Assembly: GCF_022605725.1 (NCBI RefSeq)
Contig: NC_065551.1
Coordinates: 1,922,001 to 1,986,000 of the forward strand
Origin: Anthonomus grandis grandis
Taxonomy: Eukaryota > Arthropoda > Insecta > Coleoptera > Curculionidae
DNA length: 64,000 nucleotides
Direction: 5' to 3'
The notes beneath the pieces were generated by a model, which saw only the letters and a list, made by a program, of their open reading frames with translations, searched no databases and was not told the origin of the DNA. The position numbers were made by a program, and so were the translations under genes. This document shows positions 1 through 11,554 of the stretch, one piece after another. Position 1 is the first letter of the stretch. Every line of letters begins with the position of its first letter.

Positions 1-730
1 AAATCTCGTTTTTAACAATGTAAGTACGCTTTAAAATTCGATTTTATTCAGCATTTTACCAATTTTTGATAAGCGTAGTATCTATGTAAATTGTGTCTTT
101 TACTTTTAGTCCTCGACCTAATGATGCGATGATATTGTAATCGCGAAACCGGTCGTCATAATAAAATTCTATTCTATTAAATTGGGAAACAGTTTCATCA
201 AAATAGTTTTGATTTTTGGGCCTTCCGTTCTTCAAGTAAATCTTAAATAAAGTCTATGTCGGAATTAACAAAATTCTGATAATTTAAATTCTTCCGACGA
301 TTCAAAATCACTCATTTTCTTAATGTGTATTTTTAGACTAATCCAACAATTTAAAATACAATTTTAAAACGAATATCAGGGATTAGCCAAACAACAATTT
401 AGAGGTTATGTTCATATTCGGAAGATCGGCGTTGACTGGCTACACCATATACTTATAACCTCTTATGGGGTTTATAAGTATATGGGCTACAATAATTTTT
501 TGACACTTTGCTTGAAATAAATCCGAAAACAAGTCTGACTATCAGATGACAATCAGAAATTTGTGTAAGAACATCAAACTTTTGAAAACCGATCAGAAGT
601 TTCTGTGCGAACGCATTTTACTCTATTGCGCTTGTTTATTTGTCGAAAACTTATTTCTTACTGCTGTGAGAACAAACCTTTAAGGTACGCGCACATACAA
701 CGGCATCGCACGGACGGCACGGAGGAGACG
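1..730. other. AT-rich flank without a recognisable gene; one perfect hairpin
   Basis: I see no coding signal here. The only clear structure is a perfect 14-bp inverted repeat at 445-458 and 472-485 (CCATATACTTATAA and its complement) around a 13-base spacer. The short open frames near 605-847 overlap the arm of a repeat and look non-coding. Confidence 0.4.
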
Positions 731-978
731 GAGACGCCACTAAAAAGCACCCGATTCCCGCCGGTGATCGTGTATGTTCGGAGAACAATTCGGTCGTTTG
801 ATGTGAATGACACGAATGTTCCCGCTTTTTTTGCCTTTGTTGGGTAACAATGTTTACTTTTGTAAAAAAGCTCCAACTAATTTGATCGACTATTGCGATT
901 ATACTGAACTTTCCTTTGTTTCTTTGTGAAATATTGACCATACCGTTGCTTATAGTGTTTTAAAATAATACCTGAAAA
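731..978 (-). repeat. Left arm of a 240-bp inverted repeat (partner 13865-14107)
   Basis: Read on the minus strand, this stretch matches 13865-14107 on the plus strand, from the TTTTCAGGTATTATTTT side through the segment ending GTGGCGTCTC, with scattered indels. Homology stops abruptly at the GAGACGCC end in both arms. A shorter third match, around AATCGGGTGCTTTTTAGTGG, lies near 3183-3215, just upstream of a Harbinger transposase exon, so the repeat may be terminal or promoter sequence of a Harbinger-like element. The family is not established. Confidence 0.6.
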
Positions 979-1016
979 GCTGTATTAATTCCAATTCAGC
1001 GATTTTAGCTGTAAAG

Positions 1017-2067
1017 ATGGACTCTACTTAAAACCATCAGAATCAGGACCAAACTATCAACAAAAATATGTGCCACTTATGCAGTAAAATGTTTTATTCC
1101 ATTTCAGCTAAGAACAAACATATATTAAGGTTATTCATAACCAGCAGCTCCCAGATAACCCAAAGTCACATATTTCTTGTCCCTTATGCAAAGAGATGAA
1201 AAATTCTTGTGAGACTTATCAAAAACTTGAAGCTCATTTACAGGTAAGTCATGATATCAAAATAGAGTCCTCAACATTTCATTTTTCCAGAGAAGAAAGA
1301 TTTGAGGAATGGTTAAGAGAGCATAAAATAAGCACAAACTATGCACTTGTTTGCACAAGGAAATTTGAAGACAAGATTGAAAAAGTATATTGTTGCAATC
1401 GAAGTGATTTTAGAGGTAAATTTGTAGCAATTTCAATTCTAGCAAAGTATTTATTACATACTGTACATACATATTCATTTTACTATTTAGTGAAAGATTG
1501 TTAAACATGTATTACATGTATAGCTGTTTCTAGGATTTGAAAGCAAATGTAGTAAGAGAACAATAAAATGTAGTGGTTCCATTAAAATGAATGGTGTATG
1601 TCCTTCTCATTTAAATGTCAAGATTTATGGTGCAGGTAGCATTATATAGTCCTTTAGGGTATCCACACAACGAGCCTGGATGATCACCAGTAGCATGGCT
1701 GTAAGCCTTATTTTTGTATTGTCTTTATGATGTGTGAGCAAAGAAAGGGAAGCGATTCTGTTTTAGGTGAACTCCTTGGGGAATGTTCTTCCAATAATAT
1801 TGAAGCTAGCCATAGTGTAGAAATTGAAACGTTTGTTAATGAGAGGACAACTGAAAATCAACAAGTAGCAGTACAATGATTGAAACTTATGATAAGTAAG
1901 TTATCTTTTTATAAAATTATATAAGATGTATTAACATATACCTGTAAATGTCTAGGTGCATGAGACAACTGACATCAGTGATGGAACAGGTAAATAAGAC
2001 AAATACAGGTAAACGAAAAATGGACAAACAAGTTTATTTTCCATCAAAGAAGAAGAAGGAGCAGTAA
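1017..2067 (+). pseudogene. Deleted SWIM/C2H2 transposon gene (MULE-like), N- and C-terminal remnants
   Basis: The N-terminal part begins with a Met-Asp-Ser start at 1017, is interrupted at once by a stop, and carries two degenerate Cys2-His2 knuckles (CHLCSKMF near 1072; CPLCKEM near 1178). The sequence EERFEEWLREHK and a CCNRSDF motif follow, up to about 1415. The segment after about 1735 matches the C-terminal tail of the antisense SWIM fragment at 4604-5167 and ends with a lysine-rich tail (KRKMDKQVYFPSKKKK) and a TAA at 2067. The central catalytic and SWIM region is missing, so this looks like an internal-deletion derivative. Assignment to the MULE superfamily rests on family resemblance of the zinc-finger-plus-SWIM layout; no DDE core is visible. 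Confidence 0.5.
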
Positions 2068-3154
2068 ATAAAAATAATAAATTGTATATTTTTTTCTATT
2101 TATGGTTTAAGTATATATGTATATGTGTATTATAATTTTTTATGTAAGTTTTAGGCAAATATTTGAAAAAACATTACCTATCTCATAAGTTTCTTCTTTA
2201 GCATAAAAAAATTAAGTTTCTTTTCAAATCAGTCATATACATGTCTTTGCAGCATTTATAAAATAAAACTTTTAATATATGGTACGTTTATATAACAGTA
2301 TAACTAATTAAATCCATTGTGTTTTCACTTACCAAAATTACTTCTCTACCTAGGTATAAAAGTTATTAAAAAAAATAGGTACTTATTTCAAAAAGATTAA
2401 TAACATTTATATATTTAAGATTAAAATTAAAGTGCAATATTTTTTAAATTTTGTTTTTCATTTATTTATTTTTTCTAAATATACAATACCCTAGTTTAAA
2501 TATACAGTACCCTTGTGTAAGTTGGGCTTTTCCTTTTGATATGTCCACATATAGAGAACTTAAAAAAATAATAGTTATTTGTATAACAAAAGGGAGCAAA
2601 GTGCATAATTTCCTTACGTAGATGAAGTTTGATCCAGCAAAAGCATCCACAGTGAGGAAATGACACTGCTCCTACAGTACCTCATTTCCTACTTTCATTC
2701 TTATTAATAAGCACAATTTAATGTAAAAAATTAATTTTATAAAAAATAATAAGCAAGATATAGTCAAATAAAAAAATTCAATAAGGCAGGGAAATAAAAT
2801 TAAAAATTTTCTTGTAAGGTAGTAGAAAAATAAATTTTTCAAATAACAATTTCTCAAAAATAAACTATAGTAATTTTAAATAATATCCGAAATCAAATAA
2901 ATCCATGTCCGCCCAAAGAAATTTGTAAAAATATTCATTCGAAAAAAAAAATTCAATTTGTATTCCATTGGATCGTTCAACCAAACTGCATTTTTTTGGT
3001 ACTTACATTAGGGTATTATGTATAAAATTAATAATTCAATGTTCTTGTTTGCATCCTTTATATATATTTAATTTATTTAAAGAATCAATAGTTACTGCTC
3101 AAACATTGCTCTTTTGTTGGTTGCCCGCCATTCACATAATATTTAAATATCCGA
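2068..3154. other. AT-rich stretch, nothing recognised
   Basis: Very AT-rich sequence with only short open frames and no recognised domain. It separates the SWIM-gene remnant from the Harbinger remnant and may be the degraded 3' flank of the former. Confidence 0.4.
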
Positions 3155-3316
3155 ATGGGACAGTCGGAGATAGCCGAATGGTGACGGGAATCGGGTGCTT
3201 TTTAGTGGTGTCTTCTAGGAGACGGCCGGTACTCGACTGATTTTTTATCAGGCTATCGCACATATCTCGTCGGAATCTATCGGAAATGCGGGAAAAGTCG
3301 GTGGTCAGTTGCGAGT

Positions 3317-3614
3317 GTGTCTTCGAGCGGTGAGGAGCTGGCCATTGTTTTGGAAGAAGAACATTTTCAAAAACGAAGAAAGCGCAGACGAGTGTGGATT
3401 CATGAAATATGCCGAAGGAGAAGTGTTTTTGGGGAATATGCACATTTGTTTCCAGACTTAATGATTGACGAGAAAAAATTCTTTAATTACTTCAGAATGA
3501 CACGTATTAAATTCCATTCCTTATTAGAATCCATAAGAGAATCCATAACTGAAGAAAAGTGTCTATCTCGCAAATCTGTTGGAGCAGAAGAAAGGCTGAT
3601 GATATGCGTAAGGT
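3317..3614 (+). pseudogene. PIF/Harbinger transposase, N-terminal exon only
   Basis: The frame encodes a basic stretch (KRRKRRRVWIHEI), then FPDLMIDEKKFFNYFRMTR, a helix rich in Leu/Ile, and VGAEERLMICVR. This is the order seen in PIF/Harbinger nucleases before the YLATG motif. The frame ends at a donor-like AAG/GTCAGT, the same place where exon 1 of the better copy at 23223-23515 ends, which supports a real exon boundary. No DDE exon follows on this strand, so the element is truncated. An antisense MADF-type gene lies just downstream, as in the other copies. Upstream (about 3155-3240) is a GC-richer stretch related to the 731-978 repeat that may be the element terminus. Confidence 0.7.
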
Positions 3615-3881
3615 CAGTATTTATTGTTATTACTTTAAAAAAGACTCGATCATATTTCCAACTAGCATTTTATCCACTTTCAGCAGAAATGCCTTGTATA
3701 TAAATATATTTTTATTTGAAAAGTAATGGACAGAACATACAGGAACTCACAAAACTTAAAATTATTTCTCTTAACATGTAACAAAAGTATGTAACTAGAA
3801 AAATATTAGCATTTTTTATATAACTACAAAACAGAAACACACAAAACTAAAAACTAAATTGTCTTCAAAATTTATTTTGAA

Positions 3882-4557
3882 AAATTCTGTGAGGTAGTGT
3901 GGTAGTAGCTCGTGTCGATGTTCGGTAATCATCAAGATTTAACAATTGATTTTCATTTGTAATTTGGCCAGCATATTCGGAAGGTTCTGGAGGGGTAAAG
4001 ATGGCATTATTTGGATGAAGTGATAATGCGGAAGTTTTAGCCTGGACGGCATAATGGGATGGCCCTGGGATGGCATTTTCTGGTGGTGCGGGATGTGTTA
4101 ATGTTGCTTCAGCGTCTGTTACAAGTTGAAAGACCTGTCGTTTAATGTTTAGTTGTGTTGGTGCTAAAAACGTTTTTACTGTCGCCGCCATTGAAGAAAA
4201 AAATACATCCAGGGGATGTCTGCGACGATACCTGCTGCTTACGCTTGAATTGCAGGTATTCCTGCATTGGAGAATGTTGTACATGTTCCCGTTTTCGTTT
4301 CGACCTGCTTAGATGACACGTGGAGGTACTTGCAACGCTTTTCGCTGGGGGGTTCAGAAAAACCTTCCGTCAATTGTTGGCTAGAACCATCAGCATCAGA
4401 GTCGTCACCTGAACTAGGTACCAACAAATTACTAGTTTGCAATTCTTGTGGTTGTTGCAAATGGGGGTATAAAAATGCCAATTCTTTTTCGAATTTTATT
4501 GGTTTAATCTTTTTTGCACTTTGACCACTTTTAGTTTTCCTCAACTGTTTCGCCTTC
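3882..4557 (-). pseudogene. MADF-type companion gene of a Harbinger element (second exon remnant)
   Basis: Two overlapping frames read antisense. The first (4544 to 4239) has KPIKFEKELAFLYPHL followed by a Ser/Asp/Glu-rich segment, typical of the region after the MADF domain in transposon-encoded Myb/SANT-like partners. The second (4284 to 3865) has DVFFSSMAATVKTFLAP, which fits a BESS-like helix position, then a Pro-rich tail. A frameshift near 4250-4280 separates them. In the Harbinger family such proteins bind DNA and help carry the transposase to the nucleus. The position, antisense and just after transposase exon 1, repeats the layout at 23-26 kb. The first MADF exon is not visible because a SWIM-gene fragment occupies the next kilobase. 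Confidence 0.55.
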
Positions 4558-4603
4558 CTATAATTAAGTTAATTATACTTGTTAATAAATATAATAATAC
4601 TTG

Positions 4604-5167
4604 TTAATTTTCAGTCGTCTTCTCATTAACAAACGTTTCGATTTCTACACTATGGCTAGCTTCAATATTATTGGAAGAACATTCCCCAAGGGGTTCAGCG
4701 ACATCACCTAAAAGAGAATCGCTTCCCTTGCTTTGCTCGTATAAACATATTAAATGTATGTGTTTGCATATTGTTGTTTTAATGCAATATTGTGGACACT
4801 CACATGTGTAGCGATGAAAACAGATCTTACACAATTTACAATACAATGTTTTCCAACCAACCTCGCAGACTTCATTTAGGGAGACATTATAAAATTCTTC
4901 TTTTGCATTTTTTACCTGAAACCGTCCAAATCCAATTTCAGTTACCATATTTGTCATATCCATTTTTTCTGCCTTTTTATGAGCTTTTACTATCACTTTA
5001 TCTTGGTAGTTATCTGGTCTTTCCAACTTCAAAACTCTCTGCCACATCTTTGCATCCACCAAATCTTCAATTACATCCATCAACCTATAATTTATATTAA
5101 TATCAAGTTTAAAGCCCTTAGATTCGTGCATAATCAAATTTCGATGCAAATTTAGGAAACAGATCAA
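4604..5167 (-). pseudogene. SWIM zinc-finger transposon protein, C-terminal fragment (MULE-like)
   Basis: An antisense frame of 187 codons. Its middle contains a Cys-x-Cys ... Cys-x-His cluster (CECPQYCIKTTICKHIHL) that fits a SWIM zinc finger. Upstream is a segment with WQRVLKLERPDNYQDKV, and downstream an acidic Ser/Glu-rich tail. The tail (GECSSNNIEASHSVEIET) is nearly identical to 1777-1842 on the opposite strand, so the two are inverted copies of one element family. There is no catalytic core. The fragment lies beside the antisense MADF remnant, suggesting it inserted into that Harbinger element's intron. Confidence 0.6.
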
Positions 5168-6165
5168 ACAGAGAATGATGTATAACGTTTCATCGTGAAA
5201 GCTGAAAATTATTCAATGACAAATAAAATATGTAAGAATTTGTAATTTATAAAATACAGTGTGGCAGACGGATCACACTTCGGCCTGAGGTAAGGGGAAT
5301 GCAGTAGTGGAGACAACATGGCCGACTTCATTCATAAAATGGACAGTGGCGTGTGGTATTATGTGAAACTATTTAAATTCGATTTAAGGAAATTAATTTT
5401 AAAATTTATCAAAATAAATTTTCCTAATTAATTATTCATTTGTATATTTTATGGTTTTAGAAATAAGTTCTTTTTTTTGGTATACAGGGTGTCCCACAAT
5501 CAACGTCACAGGCTATAACTTTTTTATTTTTAACTATAAAAATTAAAAAAAAAATTTAATAGCTATAGGATCACTACCAAATTTTTTTCACAGATGATAC
5601 GGAGACTCCGGTATAAAGGGAAACGCGATCAAGCTTACGCTTAAGAGGCAATTTCATCGAATTATTTGCAGCTTCTTCATCGCAAATCCTAATAACAACA
5701 TTTTGAATGCATAGTTGGTATACAAAAAGCAATAAAATATAATATAAACTACTGTTTTTTTAAGAGGCACAATGTATTTCACTTTTTTTTAAATAAATTA
5801 TTATAACTTACCTGTAAACGTTTGCTATCACTTCCCTCGTTTGACTATGAAGGACCTTACCCTCAGTGAATTTATTCATTATAATAAATGTTATTATTCG
5901 TATATATGTAGGCAATAATAAAACAAACTAAAAAATTAAATATTAGGTATTTTATGTAAGTAATAAAATAGTGAAACTCCAAACCTACGAAAATTACACT
6001 AACTACTTATAGGTATACACAACTCTATATCAGTTTTTTTAATTAATAGCCACAAATAAAACAAAATAATAAATAACATATAAAATAAACGAAATCCAAA
6101 AATCAACGATAAAACCTACGCCACTGTCCACCCTTCAATAGTAATCAATGTTTTGAAACGGCAGC
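5168..6165. other. No gene; contains a solitary CAGGGTG-type transposon end
   Basis: No coding signal. At 5483-5500 a TA followed by CAGGGTGTCCCACAATCAAC is the typical start of a long-TIR mariner-like element, but no inverted partner is present in the window. It is probably a truncated copy of a family related to the elements at 6204, 25386 and 55127. Confidence 0.45.
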
Positions 6166-6203
6166 AAGCATTGTAAACGGGTGACAACACGAACTTATAA
6201 ATA
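6166..6203 (+). repeat. Outer part of an older terminal inverted repeat, interrupted by an insertion
   Basis: This segment plus 8790-8905 forms one arm that matches 13165-13305 in inverted orientation (GTGACAACACGAACTTATAA against GTCACCCACGAACTTAAAA on the other strand). The mariner-like element 6204-8789 has split the arm at a TA. Confidence 0.5.
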
Positions 6204-8789
6204 CAGGGTGTCCCAGCGAAAACGAAACAGAGGTATTTTTGGTATGAAAAAAAAATTTTTTTACAAAAATCTCGAACACGTCGATTTTATTTTCGAGGGG
6301 GACAACTTTTCCTTACCAAGGCACCCTCATACCAGTAACCCTCTTCGAGGGAGTGGGATCACCTCTAAAATCTTAAATAAAAAGAGGGGTCGTGTGATAC
6401 CTTATTTTAAAGGTCTTTTAATTCTGAATATAACTGCCAAATTTGAAGTGGCTAAAATTTTTTATCCGGATATGACAGCTTGTCAAAATTGTAGAAACAG
6501 CGAAAACGAAAAAGGTTTTTTGAACTCTGTTTTGAATAATATTTTTAAAAGAATAAGGAAGTTTTAATTTCAAAGGGGTCACTTATTAATTAAGAGGCCA
6601 CCCTAATACCTGGAACCCTTTACGAGGGGTTGAAAGCACCCCTTAAATCTTAAATAGAAAAAGAGGTCGTGTCATTCCTTATTTTGAAGGCCTTTTTACT
6701 CTGAATTTAAATGGTGACTTCTGAGTGACTGATGGATATCTTGTGGATATAAAAATAGCAAGAAATACAATCTTTACTGCCAGTAAAAGTGGAGAAATAA
6801 GAAATACCTACCCTTTTCCTTTTGTGTCTTTTAAATAAAACAAGTTTATTTAAATTACGTCAATTTATTAAATGTTCAAATTGTGCCCCGCCTACTTCCA
6901 TGCAGGAATACAGGTTTTGCTCAAAACGATGCCTGACGTTTTGTAGAACTTCAGGTGTTATCATCTGACACTCATTTATAATTCTCTGGCGTAAGTCTTC
7001 TAGTGTGTCTGGTTGGGTAGCGTAAACTTTTGTTTTTAAATGCCCCCATAAAAAAAATCTAATGGGGTTAAATCGGGTGACCTAGCTGGCCATTCCATAA
7101 AAGGTCCTCTCCTTCCAATCCAACGATCAGGAAATATCTCATCAAGATATTGCCTCACACCAGCAGCATAATGTTAAGGCGCTCCGTCTTGTTGGAAAAC
7201 GACTTGATCATCATCAGAATGATTTCCGCCTTCCATTATTTCTACTATTCTTGGATATACGGCATTTTCCAAGAGATCTCGGTACATTTCTCCATTCAAA
7301 TTTCCGGGCAGAAAAAACGGACCAACAATGGAGCCGCCCAAGATTCCCGCCCAAACATTTAACTTCTCAGGGAACTGGGTATGAACTTCACGAAACTGGC
7401 CCGGATTTGCATTTGACCAGTAGCGGAAGTTATGACGATTTACGCTGCCATTAAGAAAAAAAGTACATTCATCTGAAAAGCAAATGTTGTAAATAAGACG
7501 CGGATTAACAGTTATCATATCACTAAGCGATTCACAAAATTGCACTCATCTGTCAAAATCGTCCTCATTCAGTTCTTGCACCAGATGAATTTTGTAAGCA
7601 TGGAATTTATTATGCTTAAGTATCCTATGAACACTACTTTTGCTTACTCCTGTACTCGTCGCCAATTTTCTGACAGTTATTCCTGGCTCGGCATGAAGTT
7701 GACCTAGGACAGTTATTTGCATTGCTTCATTGACAACAACAGCATTTTGAACCTCACGCTTTTTATTTAAGACACTGCCAGATTCCCTAAATTTAGCAAC
7801 TATTTCTAGAACGTATTTTCTGTTGACTCGTTTTTCTGGATAAAGGTCATTAAATTCTTGTACCGTTCTATTGGCACAATTGTTATGCCGAAAGAAAACT
7901 CTATCATCTCAACCCTCTCTGCAGTAGAATAAACCATTGCTAACAGTGTTTCAACACGTAAAAGACTGGGTAATAATTTAAAACTATTTAAATAAATGCT
8001 GCTTTATGAAAAAAGTACCAATGATATTTAGCAAGCTAAATAAATTCTTCAGATACTTGTGTTTGCATTTTATTTGGTATTTTGTTTTTATTTATGATAT
8101 GCTGATAAGGTGTAATAACAATAATATTAACAATACTAATAAATTTTTAATGATGTTTTAATGATCCAATAAAAAAAATTGTAAGAAAGGGTTTCAGGCA
8201 TAAAGGTTTATTTAAAGCATTTTTTCCAGAATTTTATTTGGCTTTCATATCTAGAAGAAATCCATCAGTCACTCAGAAGTCACCATTTAAATTTAAAGTG
8301 AAAACGCTTTCAACATAAGGTATAACACGATCCCTCATTCTGTTTAAGATTCAAGGGGTGCTTTCAATCCCTCGTAAAGGATTCCAGGTATTAGGTGGCT
8401 TCTTAATTAATAAGTGACCCCTTCGAAAATAGGATTTCCTTGTTCTTTTAAAAATATCCAAAAAAGAGTACATAATACCTTTTTTATTTTCGCTGTTTCC
8501 GCAATTTTGACAAGCTGTTTTATCCAGAGAAATAATTTTAGCCACTTCAAATTTGGCAGTTATATTCAGAATTAAAAGACCTTTAAAATAAGGTATCATA
8601 CGACCCCTCTTTCTATTTAGGATTTTAGGGGTGATTCCATCCCCTCGAAGGGGGTTGCTGGTATGAGGGTGCCTTGGTAAGGAAAAGTTGTCCCCCTCAA
8701 AAATAAAATCGACGTGTCCGAGATGTTTGAAAAAAAAATTTTTTTTCATACCGAAAATAGCTCTGTTTCGTTTTCGCTGGGACACCCTG
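6204..8789 (-). mobile_element. Complete mariner-like element with ~540-bp terminal inverted repeats
   Basis: The ends read CAGGGTGTCCCAGCG and CGCTGGGACACCCTG, each flanked by TA. The inverted arms run from 6204 to about 6749 and from about 8252 to 8789 with few differences. Between them is one antisense transposase gene. Such long arms are unusual for canonical mariner elements (about 30 bp), though other Tc1/mariner relatives have long TIRs. The arms contain spurious open frames on each side, which are not genes. Confidence 0.85.
6860..7937 (-). pseudogene. Mariner-like DDD transposase of the long-TIR element
   Basis: Read antisense from an ATG at 7937 (MVYSTAERVEM) to a TGA at 6860 (ending FEHLIN). 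The N-terminal third has helix-turn-helix character (GITVRKLATSTGVSKSSVHR). The catalytic domain shows FSDECTFFLNG (first Asp), VVFQQDGAPHY (second Asp) and WPARSPDLTPLDFFLWGHLK (third Asp), with 36 residues between the second and third Asp. The full length of about 350 residues is normal for this family. It is inactive here: at least one frameshift near the N terminus and an in-frame stop near 7545 break it. Related genes sit at 11555-12636 and 19438-20506. Confidence 0.8.
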
Positions 8790-8905
8790 TATACCTAGAC
8801 TGCCAATTCAATGAAAAGTAAATGACCACTACTAGGGGGCCGCCATTTTGCGTAATTGTGTCCTTTCGATGTTGGTCACTCTGACAAATTTTAATTGTGC
8901 CAACT
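8790..8905 (+). repeat. Inner part of the older terminal inverted repeat (partner 13165-13305)
   Basis: This continues the arm begun at 6166-6203. It shares CTAGACTGCC, the segment around GGCCGCCATTTT and GATGTTGGTCACTCTGA with the complement of 13165-13305. The divergence (roughly three quarters identical by eye) indicates an older element than the one inserted in it. Confidence 0.6.
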
Positions 8906-10586
8906 GTAGGGAAACAAAAAAATTAAAGTTTTTGAGAGGTTATGTTTACAAAAATACAAAATAGAACGTTACATATAGGTAAGAAATTTAAGATAGTTGC
9001 GTTAGATCTGTGATTTTTCTAGTACTTCTTTAAGAATTTTGTTAAAATTTATCAAAGAAAGTAATCCTCACCTAAAATGAGACAAAGTTTCAATCAACTT
9101 GGAATAGATGCGTGCACTTTAAAATATTTGTTGACTGATTCTGATTATCTTAAATCTTATAAATCCTAATACCATGAAAATCATGATATTCATTCAAATT
9201 TTTGCTTGTATTTACTTAACAAATTCAGTTAAAAACACGTGTTATTTTCTTTTACTATTACGAGTTTTACTTTCCTTCCATGTACAGTGTTTCCACATTA
9301 ATAGGTACAACCATATACAGATCGTGTTTTCGTTCGTTACTTATAGGAAACTTATAGCATAAAGGCGAAATTTTGCAACGTCGCGCGTGTACACTAGCGT
9401 CTGCCGCCTGGAAATCACTCTGCCTCTGCAGTCAGATGTGTGGTGCTACGTTGCCGCTATTCATATTAAAATACCTACCGCCGGCAGCTCTGAGAGATGT
9501 TTTTAAAGGTGGTAGTTGGTTAAAAATAAAATAGTTTTGTGTTAAATGGAGGATTCTTTTATTAATTATTTTTTTCAAGGTTATATCACTACGTACAGGG
9601 TACAGTAATAGGACATTATGTACCTATTTAAGTACCTATACCTAATTTATATGGATTTTTCAGTTTTGGTTATTAATGTTAAATAGTTGTCCTTCCTTAT
9701 ATACTAAAATGGTTGACATTTAACATTAGTGCAATCGGAATTACATTACACAATTAATTAATATGATGAGTACCTAATTTAAGTCAATTCCAAAAAGAAA
9801 AAATGAGGAATTTTAATTTTTTATTATAATATTAATGATTTTAATCTGGAACTATTTTTCGACGCGTAGTAATAATTTCAGTGTGTTGGGACTTTCTATT
9901 GGTTATAGTGACATTAGTGACAAGCGAAGCGCAAAAATGTTTTGTTCATTCTAACGGGTTTGGGGTAAGGGGGCGCGGCGCGCCTGGGTTGGAGTGAGAC
10001 TTAATTTTAGAGTTGGATCTCAAAACGGATATCGACCGTGGGTTGAAGCCTCCCATCGGTTGGCTTAGTGTCTTTTGAGCCGCGTACTGGGAATAATAAC
10101 TTTATTCATTACTTTTTTTCGTTTTCACGCAAAAACCTTAATTTTTCCGCATTTTTTTCCTTTAAAAAATAAAAGTACTATACAATGCCTCTCCTCTTTA
10201 AATTTTCTTCAAAAAACGTTTACTTTTGATTGCACTACTATTAAATAGACCCCTAAAATGAGTTAAGAATTGATAAAGGTACCTACTACGATTTCAATGA
10301 ACTCATAATGTAATAAAATCACATGCCATTATTTTATTCAACCATTTATAAGATAAATGTGTTGAAAATTGTGCTTGCTATGACTAGGAAACTGAGCAGG
10401 ATTCTAAAGATGGTAAAAACATATTGCATTTTTCTGAATGTAACCATTAACCTTTATATTGCTAATTTTTAGGATTTTCAATTTAACATTCTATATAGAT
10501 ATTAATTAGGCACAGCTTTACACACCTTTTATGTATATACTATAAAGGTACATAATACAATTTGCTATTTTAATATATTAATATTA
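8906..10586. other. Non-coding interior of the older TIR element
   Basis: AT-rich with two GC-richer islands (about 9370-9480 and 9955-10085). I find no domain. Part of 9370-9460 loosely resembles the complement of 11150-11220 (a shared GCAGACGCTAGT word), so these islands may be subterminal repeats. Confidence 0.35.
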
Positions 10587-10841
10587 TTAAACCGGAACCC
10601 TAATAATATTTACGTCGTTATTCTTACTTCTATGCGTTTTTAAATGTTGTTTCCAACGATTTCTGATCGTAAACACTTCTTCACGATGCAAACATTTAAA
10701 ATTGTCAGTTCTAATTCTTAAATGAGGAGCTATCTCTTCCCGTAACTCCGGATGAAATTTCTTGACATGCACTCGTAAATGAGTGATTCTTGTAAACAAG
10801 CGATTACAAACTGTACATAATTTATTGGGTTTGGAGTCCAT
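10587..10841 (-). CDS. Small two-zinc-finger ORF, probably N terminus of a SWIM-type transposon gene
   Basis: An 84-codon antisense ORF starting MDSKPNK. It has one clean C2H2 finger (CTVCNRLFTRITHLRVHVKKFH) and a second degenerate one that lacks a Cys (FKCLHREEVF ... HLKTH). The Met-Asp-Ser start and the pair of fingers about 40 residues apart mirror the remnant at 1017-1260, so it probably belongs to the same transposon family. It lies between the inverted arms at 6166-8905 and 13165-13305. It could also be a free-standing gene; nothing downstream shows a transposase core. Confidence 0.4.
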   Translation of the reverse strand: MDSKPNKLCTVCNRLFTRITHLRVHVKKFHPELREEIAPHLRIRTDNFKCLHREEVFTIRNRWKQHLKTHRSKNNDVNIIRVPV

Positions 10842-11554
10842 ATTATCACCGTTGTATAACCTACTTAATATAAATAAATAAAAATCAAAAATTACCTTTA
10901 TTTATCAAACCTACCCAAGCAAAAAAACTGTACCTCGACTAATAATTTTTCTTTATCGCATTCAAAAACACCCTGCGCGCCAAAATCACTTTATATCAAT
11001 ACTTCCTGCCTCCTGCTTCCGAAAAATCCTCGAGCGAGAAGTGCGAGTCTGCGAGACTGCGAGCGAGCACATGCATGCATAACGCCTCACCCAGAATGCG
11101 TTTTAATCATAAAATATGATATCTTTGATGAAAGCGGCAACATCGGCTATGCTCTGCCGCGAGAGCGAGCGCCAGCGGCACAAGGAATGGTGGTTCCGCA
11201 GACGCTAGTCGCGTGTATGAGTGCCTGACAGAGCACCGCCCCGGCCGGCCCGAGGACGGGATTAGTAAACATCTGACTTTCGTGGGAGTTGCGTCGTTTG
11301 GCGACAAAATGTCCCAACATATTACGCGAAAATCCAGGCATTTTTAAAATATTTATTCTAATGCGGGTTTTACAGACATGACAGTGTGTAAAACCCGCAT
11401 AGAATTGTAATCTTAAAATGTTTAATATGCTGTGTTTTGCATAATGAAAATTAAAGCGTTATTCTAATAAAAAATAAAATATTAACTCTGATAAAAATAT
11501 GATAAAAAATCAGAAATTAAACTCTAATAAACAAACTTAACAACGTATCATTTT
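10842..11554. other. Non-coding, GC-richer block with a near-perfect hairpin
   Basis: From 10970 to 11340 the sequence is GC-rich and full of CG and GCGAG words but has no convincing protein. At 11356-11373 and 11388-11404 a near-perfect inverted repeat (ATGCGGGTTTTAC and its complement) makes a hairpin just past the 3' end of the antisense mariner-like gene. Confidence 0.4.

Noticed and set aside
605..941. Short ORFs on both strands near 0.6-0.9 kb
   Set aside because: They overlap the 731-978 repeat arm; the same frames recur in the other arm with stops and shifts.
6181..6567. ORFs of 128 and 144 codons at 6181-6567 (+) and 8351-8785 (-) as a conserved gene pair
   Set aside because: They are the same DNA in the two long TIR arms, read toward the centre; the similarity is due to the inverted repeat.
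10587..10841. Zinc-finger ORF as a host transcription factor
   Set aside because: The second finger lacks a Cys, the start and layout match a transposon gene remnant at 1017, and it lies between inverted repeat arms.
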